Source: an uncultured Alphaproteobacteria bacterium | GTDB taxonomy: Bacteria > Pseudomonadota > Alphaproteobacteria > UBA8366 > GCA-2717185 | Length of the DNA stretch: 64,000 nucleotides | Reading direction: 5' to 3' | NCBI GenBank assembly: GCA_943788635.1 | Contig: CALSRA010000001.1 | Location: 1 to 64,000 of the forward strand | Part shown: piece after piece, positions 50,412 through 61,063 of the stretch | How the letters are laid out: the number at the start of each line of letters is the position of its first letter | How positions within the stretch are numbered: position 1 is the stretch's first letter | Notes under the pieces: model-generated | Told to the model about the DNA's origin: nothing | The model's input: the letters and a program-made list of their open reading frames with translations, nothing else | Database searches by the model: none | Translations under genes and position numbers: made by a program

Positions 50412-53144
50412 ATGTTCGGACTCGGTGCCTTTGCCTTCGCCGCCCCCTGGTTGCTAACGGCTTTGATTGCCCTGCCGGCGCTGTGGTGGCTTTTGCGGTT
50501 CACCCCACCGGCACCGAAATCGATCCGTTTCCCCGCGATTCGTCTACTGTTCGGCCTGCAGAGCGAGGATGAAACCCCGGATACCGCGCCTCTCTGGCTT
50601 ATCATACTGCGCCTGCTTGCGGCCGCGCTGATCATCCTTGGTCTTGCTCAGCCATTGCTGAATCCAGGCGCCAACCTGGCCAGACAGGGTCCCGTGATAC
50701 TGATTGTCGACGATGGTTGGGCCGCAGCACAAAACTGGCCGGCACGACAGGCCGTTGCCGAGCAGGCGATCATCCAGGCCGACCGCGAAGGCCGGTCCGT
50801 TATCATCCTGACGACGGCGCCGACGGAACGCGGCACACCGCCAGAGCCAAGCGGGTTAATGCGCCCGGATCAGGCGCGTGATCTTATTGCGGGAATCCAG
50901 CCAAAGCCCTGGCCGGTCGACCGCAAGGCCACACTGGCCGCCGTCGAGTCCATTGGTATCGAGGATGCCGCCGCTGTTTACTGGCTGAGCGACGGGCTCG
51001 CCGATGATTCCAGGGACACCGATGGTACCGACCTTGCCCTGGCGAAACGGCTGCAGCGTCTCGGGCCATTGACCGTGCGAATACCGGATGAAAACGCGCG
51101 GCTTATCCTGCCGCCGGAACCCGGTGATAACCAGTTTACCATTACCGTCAAACGCACGGCTGGCAACGGTTCCGCACAGGCATACATTCGTGCGCTTGGC
51201 GAGGACGGACGATTAATCGCCCGCCAGACGATGGACTTTGAGGAATCAGCAAGCGCCGCCGCAACGACGCTCGACCTACCGGTCGAATTGCGGAACGCGG
51301 TCGCACGGCTGGAGATCGAGGGCAACCTCACCGCAGGCGCAACGGCGCTGCTTGATACACGCTGGCGCCGCCGCCCCGTGGGGCTGATATCGGAAACACC
51401 GCTGGACGAAGGCCCCTCGCTGCTGTCAGAGCTCTATTACGTCGAACGCGCCCTGCGACCCTATAGCGAAATCCGACGTGGCCCGATCGGCACTCTGGTT
51501 GATGACGCGCTTGCCGTTATCGTCATACCCGACAGCACACCGATGGAAGCGACCGAACGCGATCAACTGATGACCTGGGCATCGGCAGGTGGAATGCTGC
51601 TGCGCTTCGCCGGGCCACGCCTCGCGCAAACACCGGAAGACCAACTGGTGCCCGTGGCGCTCAGACGCGGTGGACGCACCCTTGGCGGCGCGATGTTATG
51701 GAGCGAACCGGCGCGCCTCGCTCCTTTCGAGGCCACGAGCCCGTTTCATGATCTGACGTTGCCACCGGATGTCACGATCTACCGTCAGGTTCTGGCCGAA
51801 CCATCGTTGAGCCTGGCTGATAAAACCTGGGCACGGCTGAGTGACGGCACACCTCTGGTCACCGCCAGCCAACAGGGCGATGGCTGGATCGTGCTGATCC
51901 ACACCACATCAAATGCCGCCTGGTCGAATCTGGCCCTGTCGGGATTGTTCGTGGAAATGCTCGAACGCATTGTTTCCACAAGCCGTGGTGTCGCCGGCAC
52001 AGGCGCAGGGGACAGGGCGCTCGCGCCCCTTGAACTGATCGACGGTTTTGGTCGCCCCGCCGAAGCCGGGCCGGCCACCCGCGCCATCAACACCAATGCA
52101 TTCGACAATATCCGTATCGGCCCGCAAAACCCGCCGGGGCTTTACGGCGACGCCATTACGCGCCGCGCCCTGAACCTGGGACCACAAACGGGCGAGATTG
52201 CAGCGATAGGCGACCTGCCCAGTGGCGTTGCACGGGCGGGATATGCCGTGACCGAGGAATTCGACTTCAAACCCTGGCTGCTTGCAGCAGCCCTTGTCCT
52301 GCTTCTTGTCGATGCCGTTGTCACATTGATCATGCGGGGACTGTTCCCCCGGCGCCGGGCCGTGGCCACCAGCGCTGCAATACTATTCGCACTTTCAATG
52401 GCTTTTCTGCCGGGCCGCGAGGCACTGGCGCAGCAGGTGGATGATTCCTTCGCATTGAACGCGACACTGGATACCCGGCTTGCCTATGTCATTACCGGGG
52501 ATCCGGCCACGGACAGGGCCAGCCAACGCGGGCTGATCGGATTGAGCGAAGCGCTGAACCGGCGGACGGCAGTCGAAACGGCCCCGCCGATTGGTATCGA
52601 TGTCGAACGCCAGCCGCTGGAATTTTTCCCGCTCCTTTACTGGCCCATCTCTCCCCGACAACAGCAGCTTTCGCCCAGCGCGACCGGACGCATAAACCGC
52701 TATCTGACGACGGGCGGCACAATCCTGTTCGACCTGCGGGACATCTCTTCCAGCAGCGCCAATTCCGCCATATTGCGGCAGTTGACCAAGGATATCGCGA
52801 TTCCGCCGCTGACCCCCGTTCCACCCGACCATGTCCTGACCAAGGCATTCTACCTGATGCAGGATTTCCCCGGGCGCTGGGCCGGTGGACAGGTATGGGT
52901 CGAGCGATCCGGTGACCACGTCAATGACGGTGTTTCCAGTATCGTCGTCGGCGGCAATGACTGGGCGTCCGCCTGGGCAACCGACCAGACAGGGCAGCCG
53001 ATGTTTGCCGTGGTTCCCGGCGGTGCCCGCCAGCGCGAAATGGCATACCGGTTCGGCATCAACCTGGTCATGTACACGCTGACCGGAAATTACAAATCCG
53101 ATCAGGTTCATGTTCCGTCGATCCTCGAACGGCTGGGGAACTGA
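50412..53144 (+). CDS. BatA-N / DUF4159 membrane protein
   Basis: 910 residues. The N-terminal BatA-like region APWLLTALIALPALWWLLRF has two transmembrane helices (about 12-30 and 58-76), followed by a VWA-like domain. A third helix pair near residue 620-660 precedes a C-terminal DUF4159 domain (about 690-905) with LEFFPLLYWP and YLTTGGTILFDLRD. Periplasm-facing. This architecture accompanies MoxR-DUF58 in alphaproteobacteria. Exact role unknown. Confidence 0.88.
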   Translation: MFGLGAFAFAAPWLLTALIALPALWWLLRFTPPAPKSIRFPAIRLLFGLQSEDETPDTAPLWLIILRLLAAALIILGLAQPLLNPGANLARQGPVILIVDDGWAAAQNWPARQAVAEQAIIQADREGRSVIILTTAPTERGTPPEPSGLMRPDQARDLIAGIQPKPWPVDRKATLAAVESIGIEDAAAVYWLSDGLADDSRDTDGTDLALAKRLQRLGPLTVRIPDENARLILPPEPGDNQFTITVKRTAGNGSAQAYIRALGEDGRLIARQTMDFEESASAAATTLDLPVELRNAVARLEIEGNLTAGATALLDTRWRRRPVGLISETPLDEGPSLLSELYYVERALRPYSEIRRGPIGTLVDDALAVIVIPDSTPMEATERDQLMTWASAGGMLLRFAGPRLAQTPEDQLVPVALRRGGRTLGGAMLWSEPARLAPFEATSPFHDLTLPPDVTIYRQVLAEPSLSLADKTWARLSDGTPLVTASQQGDGWIVLIHTTSNAAWSNLALSGLFVEMLERIVSTSRGVAGTGAGDRALAPLELIDGFGRPAEAGPATRAINTNAFDNIRIGPQNPPGLYGDAITRRALNLGPQTGEIAAIGDLPSGVARAGYAVTEEFDFKPWLLAAALVLLLVDAVVTLIMRGLFPRRRAVATSAAILFALSMAFLPGREALAQQVDDSFALNATLDTRLAYVITGDPATDRASQRGLIGLSEALNRRTAVETAPPIGIDVERQPLEFFPLLYWPISPRQQQLSPSATGRINRYLTTGGTILFDLRDISSSSANSAILRQLTKDIAIPPLTPVPPDHVLTKAFYLMQDFPGRWAGGQVWVERSGDHVNDGVSSIVVGGNDWASAWATDQTGQPMFAVVPGGARQREMAYRFGINLVMYTLTGNYKSDQVHVPSILERLGN

Positions 53145-53147
53145 CAA

Positions 53148-55242
53148 ATGGCCGGGACAAGCATCGAATTCGCACCATTGCTGCCGTGGTATCTGGTTGC
53201 CGGGCTCGGCTTTCTCGCCGTATTGATCGCCGGTACCGGCCTTTACGCCCGTGCCGGTGGCGCGTTGTGGCGAACCCTGGCATTCGCCACCCTGATCGCG
53301 ACCCTGATGAACCCGTCACTGGTCAACGAACAGCGCGAGCCCTTGCGCGATGTCGCAGTCGTTGTCGTCGACGAATCACCAAGCCAGCGCATCGGCAGCC
53401 GGACAGGGCGCGCGGCGGCAGCACTCGAACAGCTTCGTGCCGAAGCAGACCTGCTGCGCGATACGCTGGATTTGCGGGTGATCCATGTTGGCGGTAACGC
53501 AATGGCTTCCGGTGACAAGGGGACCCAGTTACTGGCCCCGTTGCGCCGTGCCCTGAGCGACGTTCCGGAACGCCGGGTTGCCGGGTGTGATTATGCTAAC
53601 GGACGGTCAGGTCCATGACGCGCCGATAGCACCCGAGGCAGGTTCGCTTCCCGGGCCCCTGCATGTGCTGCTGACCGGCGAACGCGATGAGGAAGACCGA
53701 CGGCTCATCATCGTCAAGGCGCCCACATTCGGTATCGTCGGTAAAAAAATGAAAATGACGATCCGGATTGAAGACAGCGCGGCGACCCCGGAACCCGTGG
53801 CCCGGCTGGTAATCCGACGCGACGGGCAGGATGAATTCGTCACAAACGCGCCAATCGGAAAAGAACATACGTTAGAGTTCACACTGGAACATGCCGGCCC
53901 AACGGTCCTTGAACTCGAAGTTGCTGTAAGCCCGAACGAACTGACGGAAATCAACAACAGGGCGGTCGTGTCGATCAACGGTGTCCGCGACCGTCTGCGC
54001 GTTCTGCTGGTGTCAGGCGAGCCGCATGCGGGCGAACGGACCTGGCGCAACCTTTTGAAGTCGGACCCGTCCGTCGATCTTGTGCATTTCACGATTTTGC
54101 GCCCCCCCGAGAAACAGGATGGAACACCGATCAACGAATTGTCGCTGATTTCGTTTCCAACACGCGAACTGTTCGAGGTCAAAATTGCCGAATTTGATCT
54201 TGTCATTTTCGACCGTTATCGGCGACGGGGCGTATTGCCATCGATTTACCTGCAAAACATTGTCGACTATGTCGCCGCCGGCGGCGCATTGCTGGAAGCA
54301 GCCGGCCCCAGTTTCGCCGGTCCATTCAGCATCTATCGAACGCCACTTGGAAGGGTCTTGCCCGGCGAACCAACCGGCGAGGTCATTTCCCGCGGTTTCA
54401 AACCGGCAACGACCCATATCGGCCTGCGCCACCCGGTAACAGAAAACCTGCCCGGTGGCGTCACCCGGCTCGATGCCGATGTTGAAGCCGGTGAAGGCGA
54501 CTGGGGCCGCTGGTTCCGGCAGATCAACGTGAACGTCAAACAGGGCCACGTTCTTATGAACGGTGCGGATGGCAAACCGCTTCTTATCCTCGACAGGTTC
54601 GGTCAGGGACGGGTTGCCCAAATCAATAGCGACCATATCTGGCTGTGGGCCCGTGGCTTCGAAGGCGGGGGGCCGCAGGCTGAATTGCTGCGCCGGGTCG
54701 CTCACTGGCTGATGAAAGAGCCGGAGCTGGAGGAAAATGACCTGCGTGCCGTCGTCCAGGGCGAGACACTGGAAATTACCCGACGCAATATTGATGACCT
54801 GCCCCAATCGGTCGACGTAACCGGGCCCGACGGCGAAACCGTCACCGTCGAAATGGAACGAACCCGAAGCGGTCTGTTTTCCGGCACCGTACCGATTACG
54901 GAAACCGGGCTGTACCAGGTCAGCGACGGCACAAAGCTGTTCATGGCGGCCGTGGGAACGTTGAACCCCGTCGAATTCACCGATGTACGCACGTCTGCCA
55001 CACCGCTTGACCCAGCGATCAAAGCGGCCGGCGGGGCGGCACGATGGCTCACCGATGGGGTCCCAAACCTTCGCCTGGTCGGACCGGAACGCAGTGTATC
55101 GGGTCGTAGCTGGATCGGACTGGTTTCCAATGGCGACTACGTCGTCACCGGCCTGACAACCTTGCCGCTGATGCCCGCGCTGCTTGTTTTACTGTTTGCG
55201 CTTGGCGCGACTGCTATCGCATGGCGACGCGAAGGCGACTAA
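53148..55242 (+). CDS. Large membrane protein with glutamine-amidotransferase-like domain, one frameshift
   Basis: 697 residues after correcting one extra T near 53588, just before VIMLTDGQVHDAP. Two helices at the N-terminus (about 13-32 and 40-58) are followed by a degenerate VWA domain (VVVVDESPSQR), then a class I glutamine-amidotransferase-like domain (LRVLLVSGEPHAGERTWRN to GRVAQINSDHIWLWARGFEG), and a C-terminal helix. It lies 3 bp after the DUF4159 gene, as the fourth member of the MoxR cluster. Confidence 0.85.
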
Positions 55243-55419
55243 TCCATTCGTTGAAGTAGCAATTTTCGCCACTACATGTCGCTATCCACCATCACATCGG
55301 GACTAAAGCGTTCAACATTTCGTGAGGAGACGTCATTCATAGCCTATGTCGTTTGTCCGAATTTTTTCCGTTCGCTATATTTTGTAGTGGCGGGGGGAGT
55401 TAGAAAGACATGCGGGATT

Positions 55420-55692
55420 ATGGATCAGCATTGTTCAAGAGAAGCGAGCGATAGCCTGTTGGAGCCTGACCAAACGTCAGCTCCTTGGGAAATGCGCAAG
55501 CGTTCGGTCGTTATTGCCGGACATCGCACCAGTGTTTCCCTGGAGAACGCATTTTGGGACAAACTGAAAACGATTGCCGGCGAGCGCGGCAATACCGTTA
55601 ATCAGATTGTTACCGAAATTGATGGCCAGCGTTCGGGCAACCTTTCCAGCGCGATTCGACTTTATGTGCTGGATTCACTTCAGATGCCCTAG
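55420..55692 (+). CDS. Ribbon-helix-helix domain protein
   Basis: About 90 residues. The core is KRSVVIAGHRTSVSLENAFWDKLKTIAGERG, the arc/MetJ-like family common in alphaproteobacteria, ending NLSSAIRLYVLDSL. Probably DNA-binding as a dimer; target unknown. Start could be ATG 55420 or 55492; upstream in-frame sequence from 55276 looks non-coding. Convergent with the AsmA gene. Confidence 0.75.
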   Translation: MDQHCSREASDSLLEPDQTSAPWEMRKRSVVIAGHRTSVSLENAFWDKLKTIAGERGNTVNQIVTEIDGQRSGNLSSAIRLYVLDSLQMP

Positions 55693-55747
55693 CGGATCAC
55701 CCAAACCATTCGGGCGGCCCGCGCAGCGCGATAAAACGCGCAACGCG

Positions 55748-58700
55748 TTACTTCGCCAATCCTTTCAGAAGACCGCGCAGGATATCTTGCGGCTTTGCAG
55801 CCTTGGAGTTCTGATCGTCGCCACCCAGAACGCCGGGCAGGATTTTGTCCAGCGGGTTCGATGATCCGTTGTCGGTACGGCGCAGAAAAGCGCCATTTGC
55901 CCGCACATTCGGCGAATCGATTGAGCCGTTCAGGCTGATCGCGACATAAGGCGCTTCCGCCGTATCGCCGCTGCGCAATACGGAAGTCGTTGATTCAACA
56001 ACCCATTGCGGCAAGTCGACTGCAGCGACCGTGGTCGCCCGGGCACCGGCACCGCTTAACACCGTATCCTGCGTTCGCAGGACACCCTGCGCGATTTTGA
56101 AATTACCTGTCAGATCAGCCGGCGCATTGCCAAAAGCCTGAACCAATACGCTGGTCAGGCCGCCAACCTGCTGCAATTCCTTCACCTTGTTGCCAAATAG
56201 TGCGGTGGCAATTCCAACCGCGCCAATGGCCTGCTGTTCCTTTGCTGTTGCCAGAACGCGCGCCTTTCCACTGATCGTCCCCTGACCAGCCAATGCCGAA
56301 ACCAGTGCCGCTTCCGAACGGCCTGCTGTTGTTAAAGAGGCCTCTATCGATATCGGGCCCTCGACCCGGGGCGTGCTGCCGAAAGCCGTCGCGGCGCGTG
56401 CCATATCAATCCCGGTTGCTGACAGGTTTACCGCCAATCCCGGGTTATCGGATTTGGCATCGACATTGCCATCCCCGGAAACATTGCCGCCAAAAAGACC
56501 CGCGGTGAACTGTTGCAGCTCCAGCCGGCCATCTTTCAAAACCGTGGCTATCTGGGGTTCGTCAAACTGAAGGCTGCCGGAAATCAATCCACCCATCTTC
56601 AGCGTGATATTCGCATCCATCGTCTGCAAGCCGGAAAAATCGATAGGCTCCCGCGACCAGCGATCCCCCGCGACACTGCCGCTTCCAGCCCCCCCGCGGG
56701 ACGCCGCCGCAGCACGCTGACGGCCCCGCTCGGTTGCGGAGCGGGCGCTGGCCGCCTGGGGTGCCGCCTGGAACAGATCCAGCAATATCTCGCTCGTCGC
56801 CAGGTCGGCCACAAGGACGGGTCTTGCGCCGTCCAGCTGAACCGACCCGCTCCCTTTTATCGCGACCGGCCCGGCTGTCGCATCAAGGCTGGACACTTCC
56901 AGCGCCTTGACGGTTCCCTTCAGGCCGAAACCGGCATTCAACGCCCCCAGCTTCCCCGCAGCAGGCCGGAAACCCGGCGCACCGATCCGCACGAAATCCG
57001 CCAATTCCGGGTGGCTCAGCCGCATTGTGACGTCAAAACCCGGCGTGGCGCCCTCCAATTTAACCGGCCCCTCGACGTGCAACGCCGCCCCCGCACCGGC
57101 AATATCCGCATTCAGGGTAACCGATGACTGATTCCCGGTTATGCGTCCTTTTGCCGACGGTTTTCCCAGCGTCGCGGCAGGCAGCGGCATCGGCGTATCA
57201 AGCGCCCGGAACAACTTTTCCGGCTGGTTGACGGCCACATCGAAATCGATGGCAATTCCAGGCATGGCGGCAAAATTATTCACTTCGCCTTTTACCTCCA
57301 GCCGTGTCCCGGCCACGTCCCCCACACCAAATTTCCGAACAGTCAGGACGCCGCCAACAAGCTGACCATCGAACACCATCTTGCGCGCAACAGTTCGGCC
57401 GTAGGTAAGCTGCTCCAGTTGCGCATCGACGTTTGCATCAAACGTGTCCAGGAAAGCCAGGGGTCCAGTCGTGCCGCCGGTTTTTGTTTTCCCTGCCGCT
57501 GCCGGAACGGCCGCCTTGCTTCCGGTAACCGGTTTGGACACCGGTTCGGTTCCGGGTAAATAGGCATCAAGGTTTAACTGGTCGACAGCCAGCCGCAATC
57601 CGAACCCGATCCGATCGCGCATTGCCAGCGCCAGCGCGCCGCGCGCCGTGCTGGTATCCAGACGCATGCTGAAATCGGGAATCTGAACCGAATCCGGCGT
57701 CGCCGACACCTTGCCCGAATATGAAAAGCCCCGCAGCCGGTCCGCCGGCAATGCTGCCATATCGGCGCCCAACCATCGCAACATGGAACGCAGGTCGTCG
57801 GAAGCAACCGCCAGGTCACCATCAAATTTCGGAATGCCCCCCGCAGCCTGCAGGAACCCGACCAGCGATACATCGGACCCGCCGGGCAGCAACGCGGACG
57901 CATGGTCAAGCGTTACGGTTCCGTTCGCCAAAGCGCCACGGATGCCAGTCTGACGGATGACTTCGCCGCGGTACTGAATGGCATCGATCCCGAGATCTAG
58001 CGTCGCGTTCACATTTAGAGGTAGCGAAAAGCCAGATGATGGCGGGGACGATTTTTCCGGGTTAGCTGCCGGGTTGGCGCCAACGGTTCCTTTGGCAGCC
58101 GCCGCATCAGACGACGCCATCGCGGGAATATCGGCCAGCAGTTTATCCAGATCGATGCGATTGACCGAAATCGCCACGTCCGCCCCGATTGTGTCACCCA
58201 GCGAAACATTTATCGCACCACTGCCAAGAATATCGCCAAAGCGCAGCCGCGCATCATTCAGGGCAACCGCCTTTCGCGATGCAATTAGCTTACCTTCGAC
58301 AGACGCAGGCTGGTCCATCAAGGGAGAAACGTCCGCATCCGATGCAAGCGCCACAAGGCGCGCCGTATTGCTGCCGGAAATGACCAGATCGCCTGTCACT
58401 TCCGCATCCGGGTCCGGCCCTGAAACCCGGCCGGAAAATTTCAGCGACAGGCCCGATTCAGGCAATGCCGTATCCAGTGAAACGGAGATCGGTTGACCTG
58501 CGACGATAACACCGGACTTCAAACCAACCGATACGGGAAAATCCCGGTATCGCGCATCGGCAGACACCGAAAAAGGTCCGGCAAGTGATGGCGCCGAAAC
58601 CGCGACATTCAGACCCGTTACCGTTTCCGTAACGCCGGTTCCCGCATCCCGGTAGCTGATTGTGCCGTTCTGAATTGTTACACTGGCCAGTGAAATATCG

Positions 58701-59152
58701 ACGGCCCCGTCGGGCTCTGCGGATTGCGTTTCGTTTGCATTCTGGTTTGCCGGATCTGCCGTCGATGAAAAGTCCCAGCTTGTCTGACCATCGGCGGAAA
58801 CCTCAAGCGCAATGGCAGGCTCAATCAGATCAAGCTGCTCGATTGCGATCCGGCCTTCCAGCAGCGCACCGATCGAAATCCTCAACCGGAGCTCCTTCAG
58901 GCGGAGCATCTCCGGTGTGGCCGCCCCCTCGAAATTGGCTACCCGGACATCGGTAATTCGCAGTGCCGGCGCCGGTAATATCGTCAGGTCTATATCGCCA
59001 TCGATTGCAGCAGTCCGCCCGGTCCTGTCCTGGATTTCCGTCAGAATGCTGCCTTTATGGGCGTTCCAGTCAATAAAGCTGGGACCGACCAGCACCCCGA
59101 CGACAAGAAGGGCCAGCAAGCCGGCGATGGATAAAAGGACAATCTTTTTCAA
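55748..59152 (-). CDS. AsmA family protein
   Basis: 1134 residues. A single N-terminal membrane anchor (IVLLSIAGLLALLVVGVLVG) is followed by FIDWNAHKGSILTEIQDRTG and GRIAIEQLDLIEPAIALEVS, hallmarks of the AsmA N-terminal domain. A long repetitive beta-rich periplasmic body follows, with a C-terminal AsmA_2 region. Related proteins form lipid-transfer bridges or affect outer-membrane assembly. Frame intact. Confidence 0.92.
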   Translation of the reverse strand: MKKIVLLSIAGLLALLVVGVLVGPSFIDWNAHKGSILTEIQDRTGRTAAIDGDIDLTILPAPALRITDVRVANFEGAATPEMLRLKELRLRISIGALLEGRIAIEQLDLIEPAIALEVSADGQTSWDFSSTADPANQNANETQSAEPDGAVDISLASVTIQNGTISYRDAGTGVTETVTGLNVAVSAPSLAGPFSVSADARYRDFPVSVGLKSGVIVAGQPISVSLDTALPESGLSLKFSGRVSGPDPDAEVTGDLVISGSNTARLVALASDADVSPLMDQPASVEGKLIASRKAVALNDARLRFGDILGSGAINVSLGDTIGADVAISVNRIDLDKLLADIPAMASSDAAAAKGTVGANPAANPEKSSPPSSGFSLPLNVNATLDLGIDAIQYRGEVIRQTGIRGALANGTVTLDHASALLPGGSDVSLVGFLQAAGGIPKFDGDLAVASDDLRSMLRWLGADMAALPADRLRGFSYSGKVSATPDSVQIPDFSMRLDTSTARGALALAMRDRIGFGLRLAVDQLNLDAYLPGTEPVSKPVTGSKAAVPAAAGKTKTGGTTGPLAFLDTFDANVDAQLEQLTYGRTVARKMVFDGQLVGGVLTVRKFGVGDVAGTRLEVKGEVNNFAAMPGIAIDFDVAVNQPEKLFRALDTPMPLPAATLGKPSAKGRITGNQSSVTLNADIAGAGAALHVEGPVKLEGATPGFDVTMRLSHPELADFVRIGAPGFRPAAGKLGALNAGFGLKGTVKALEVSSLDATAGPVAIKGSGSVQLDGARPVLVADLATSEILLDLFQAAPQAASARSATERGRQRAAAASRGGAGSGSVAGDRWSREPIDFSGLQTMDANITLKMGGLISGSLQFDEPQIATVLKDGRLELQQFTAGLFGGNVSGDGNVDAKSDNPGLAVNLSATGIDMARAATAFGSTPRVEGPISIEASLTTAGRSEAALVSALAGQGTISGKARVLATAKEQQAIGAVGIATALFGNKVKELQQVGGLTSVLVQAFGNAPADLTGNFKIAQGVLRTQDTVLSGAGARATTVAAVDLPQWVVESTTSVLRSGDTAEAPYVAISLNGSIDSPNVRANGAFLRRTDNGSSNPLDKILPGVLGGDDQNSKAAKPQDILRGLLKGLAK

Positions 59153-59265
59153 TACGGTGCTCCGAAATCAACCCGACGCAGGACAGCAATCAAGGCATTC
59201 AACTAGTGTATAGATAACCGAATTTCAAACACTTATACACCAATTCAGGCACCGCAACCGGACCG

Positions 59266-60657
59266 TCACATCCGCAGCATCTTTCCAGGATTCATGATGT
59301 TGGATGGATCAAGTGAGTGTTTGATCGACCGCATCACACTGACAGCTTCCCCGTGCTCGGCCGTTAGAAAATCTTTTTTGCCGAGCCCGATACCATGTTC
59401 ACCGGTACAGGTGCCGCCCATGGCGATCGCACGATAATTCATTCTCTCGATCAGCGCCTTGGCCGCCTTCAGCTCTTCGTCCTTATCCGGGTCAATCAGG
59501 ATAACAAGATGGAAATTTCCATCCCCGACATGACCGACGATGGGCGCCACCATCCCCGCTTCCTGAATATCGCGCTGGGTATCCAGCAGACATTCAGCGA
59601 GGCGTGATATTGGTACGCAGGCATCCGTCGCAATTCCCTTCTTGCCGGGCTGAAGCGCCAGTGCAGCAAAATAGGCATCATGGCGCGCCTGCCAGAGCTG
59701 ATTGCGTTCCTCGGTGCGCGACGTCCACTGGAAGCCACCGCCACCGAAATCCCCGGCAATTGCACCGACCATTTCCGCCTGCTCCGAAACAGATACCTCG
59801 GTCCCGTGGAATTCGAACCACAATGTGGGTTTGGCTTCATAACCGTCCAGCTTCGAATAGCGGATGCAGGCATCCATCTGGACATCATCCAGCAATTCGA
59901 TCCGTGCAACGGGAATACCCGACTGAATTGTCAGGATCACCGTATCCACGGCATCGGCGAGCGTCGGAAACTGGCAAACGGCCGTCGACATCGCTTCGGG
60001 GATACCATAGAGGCGGGTCTGCACCTCGGTGATAACCCCCAGTGTGCCTTCGGAACCGATGAACAGGCGCGTCAGATCATATCCGGCCGCGGATTTCCGC
60101 GCCCTTCCGCCCGTACGGATGATCCGCCCATCGGCCAGCACAACGGTCAATCCCAGAACGTTTTCGCGCATGGTACCGTAGCGCACGGCGTTTGTGCCGC
60201 TGGCCCGGGTCGCCGCCATACCACCCAGCGAAGCATCGGCCCCGGGATCAATCGGGAAGAAAAGCCCGGTATCACGCAGATGTTCGTTCAACTGCTTGCG
60301 CGTAACACCGGCCTGAACCCGGCAATCCAGGTCCTCGGCATTCACTTCAACAATGGCATTCATCTGCGAAACATCCAGGCAGACACCGCCATGCACGGCG
60401 ATGACATGCCCTTCCAGCGACGTCCCGGTCCCGTAAGGGATGACCGGAACCCCATGCGCCGCGCAGATTTTCACGATGGCGCTGACTTCTTCCGTCGACT
60501 GGGCAAAACAGACCGCATCCGGCGGCATCGGCGTCATGTAGTCCTCGCCGCTGGCGTGATGGTCACGAACAGCCGCAGCGGTCGAAACGCGATCGCCAAT
60601 TACGGCGCGCAATTCGTCAACAATCGGCGCGGTTAGCGGTGCGGGCACAGCGGTCAT
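59266..60657 (-). CDS. FAD-linked oxidase, GlcD / D-lactate dehydrogenase type
   Basis: 463 residues. The PCMH-type FAD-binding domain has VPVIPYGTGTSLEGHVIAVH and the FAD contact SAAGYDLTRLFIGSEGTLGV. The C-terminal FAD-oxidase domain has GHVGDGNFHLVILIDP and GTCTGEHGIGLGKK. It should oxidise a 2-hydroxy acid such as glycolate or D-lactate. ATG 60657 follows GGAGA; upstream in-frame starts are unsupported. Divergent from the TRAP transporter genes. Confidence 0.9.
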   Translation of the reverse strand: MTAVPAPLTAPIVDELRAVIGDRVSTAAAVRDHHASGEDYMTPMPPDAVCFAQSTEEVSAIVKICAAHGVPVIPYGTGTSLEGHVIAVHGGVCLDVSQMNAIVEVNAEDLDCRVQAGVTRKQLNEHLRDTGLFFPIDPGADASLGGMAATRASGTNAVRYGTMRENVLGLTVVLADGRIIRTGGRARKSAAGYDLTRLFIGSEGTLGVITEVQTRLYGIPEAMSTAVCQFPTLADAVDTVILTIQSGIPVARIELLDDVQMDACIRYSKLDGYEAKPTLWFEFHGTEVSVSEQAEMVGAIAGDFGGGGFQWTSRTEERNQLWQARHDAYFAALALQPGKKGIATDACVPISRLAECLLDTQRDIQEAGMVAPIVGHVGDGNFHLVILIDPDKDEELKAAKALIERMNYRAIAMGGTCTGEHGIGLGKKDFLTAEHGEAVSVMRSIKHSLDPSNIMNPGKMLRM

Positions 60658-61063
60658 GGGATTCTCCAGGAAAAGGCGCGATACAGACATAACGTAGCGT
60701 GCGGCAAGGGTACCTTCAACCGCGTCAGGCAATTCAAAAACAGCCGCACCGTGCAGAAAATGGCGTTTTTTAGAGTTATATGGAAATCACGCTAACTGTC
60801 CGGGAAAAAATAATATTTCGCGCTTCCCAGACGACAGGCAACACGATAGCATTTATCCGGTTACCGCCATCTATTCGCAGATACAGCATGGCGAAATTTC
60901 AATAAGGCGGCTCCCGTACCCGGTGTGCGGAGGCGATGGCCCATTACACGACGTATGTTCGAATTCCGTACATGCGCCGCTAAATTTCGGGCCTGTCCAA
61001 TAGGCCAATCAATGTCCCAGATGCCGACCGGGCGCGCGTCTGGAAACGTTCGGGAGGAACGAT
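60658..61063. other. 406-bp divergent intergenic region
   Basis: Separates the FAD oxidase and the TRAP SBP and must contain both promoters. AT-rich near 60765-60815. A short plus-strand ORF from 60925 runs out of frame into the SBP and lacks coding character. No RNA gene or clear dyad was seen. Confidence 0.5.

Noticed and set aside
53148-53618. Stand-alone 157-residue VWA-like protein
   Set aside because: One extra T explains the stop; the downstream frame continues the same domain.
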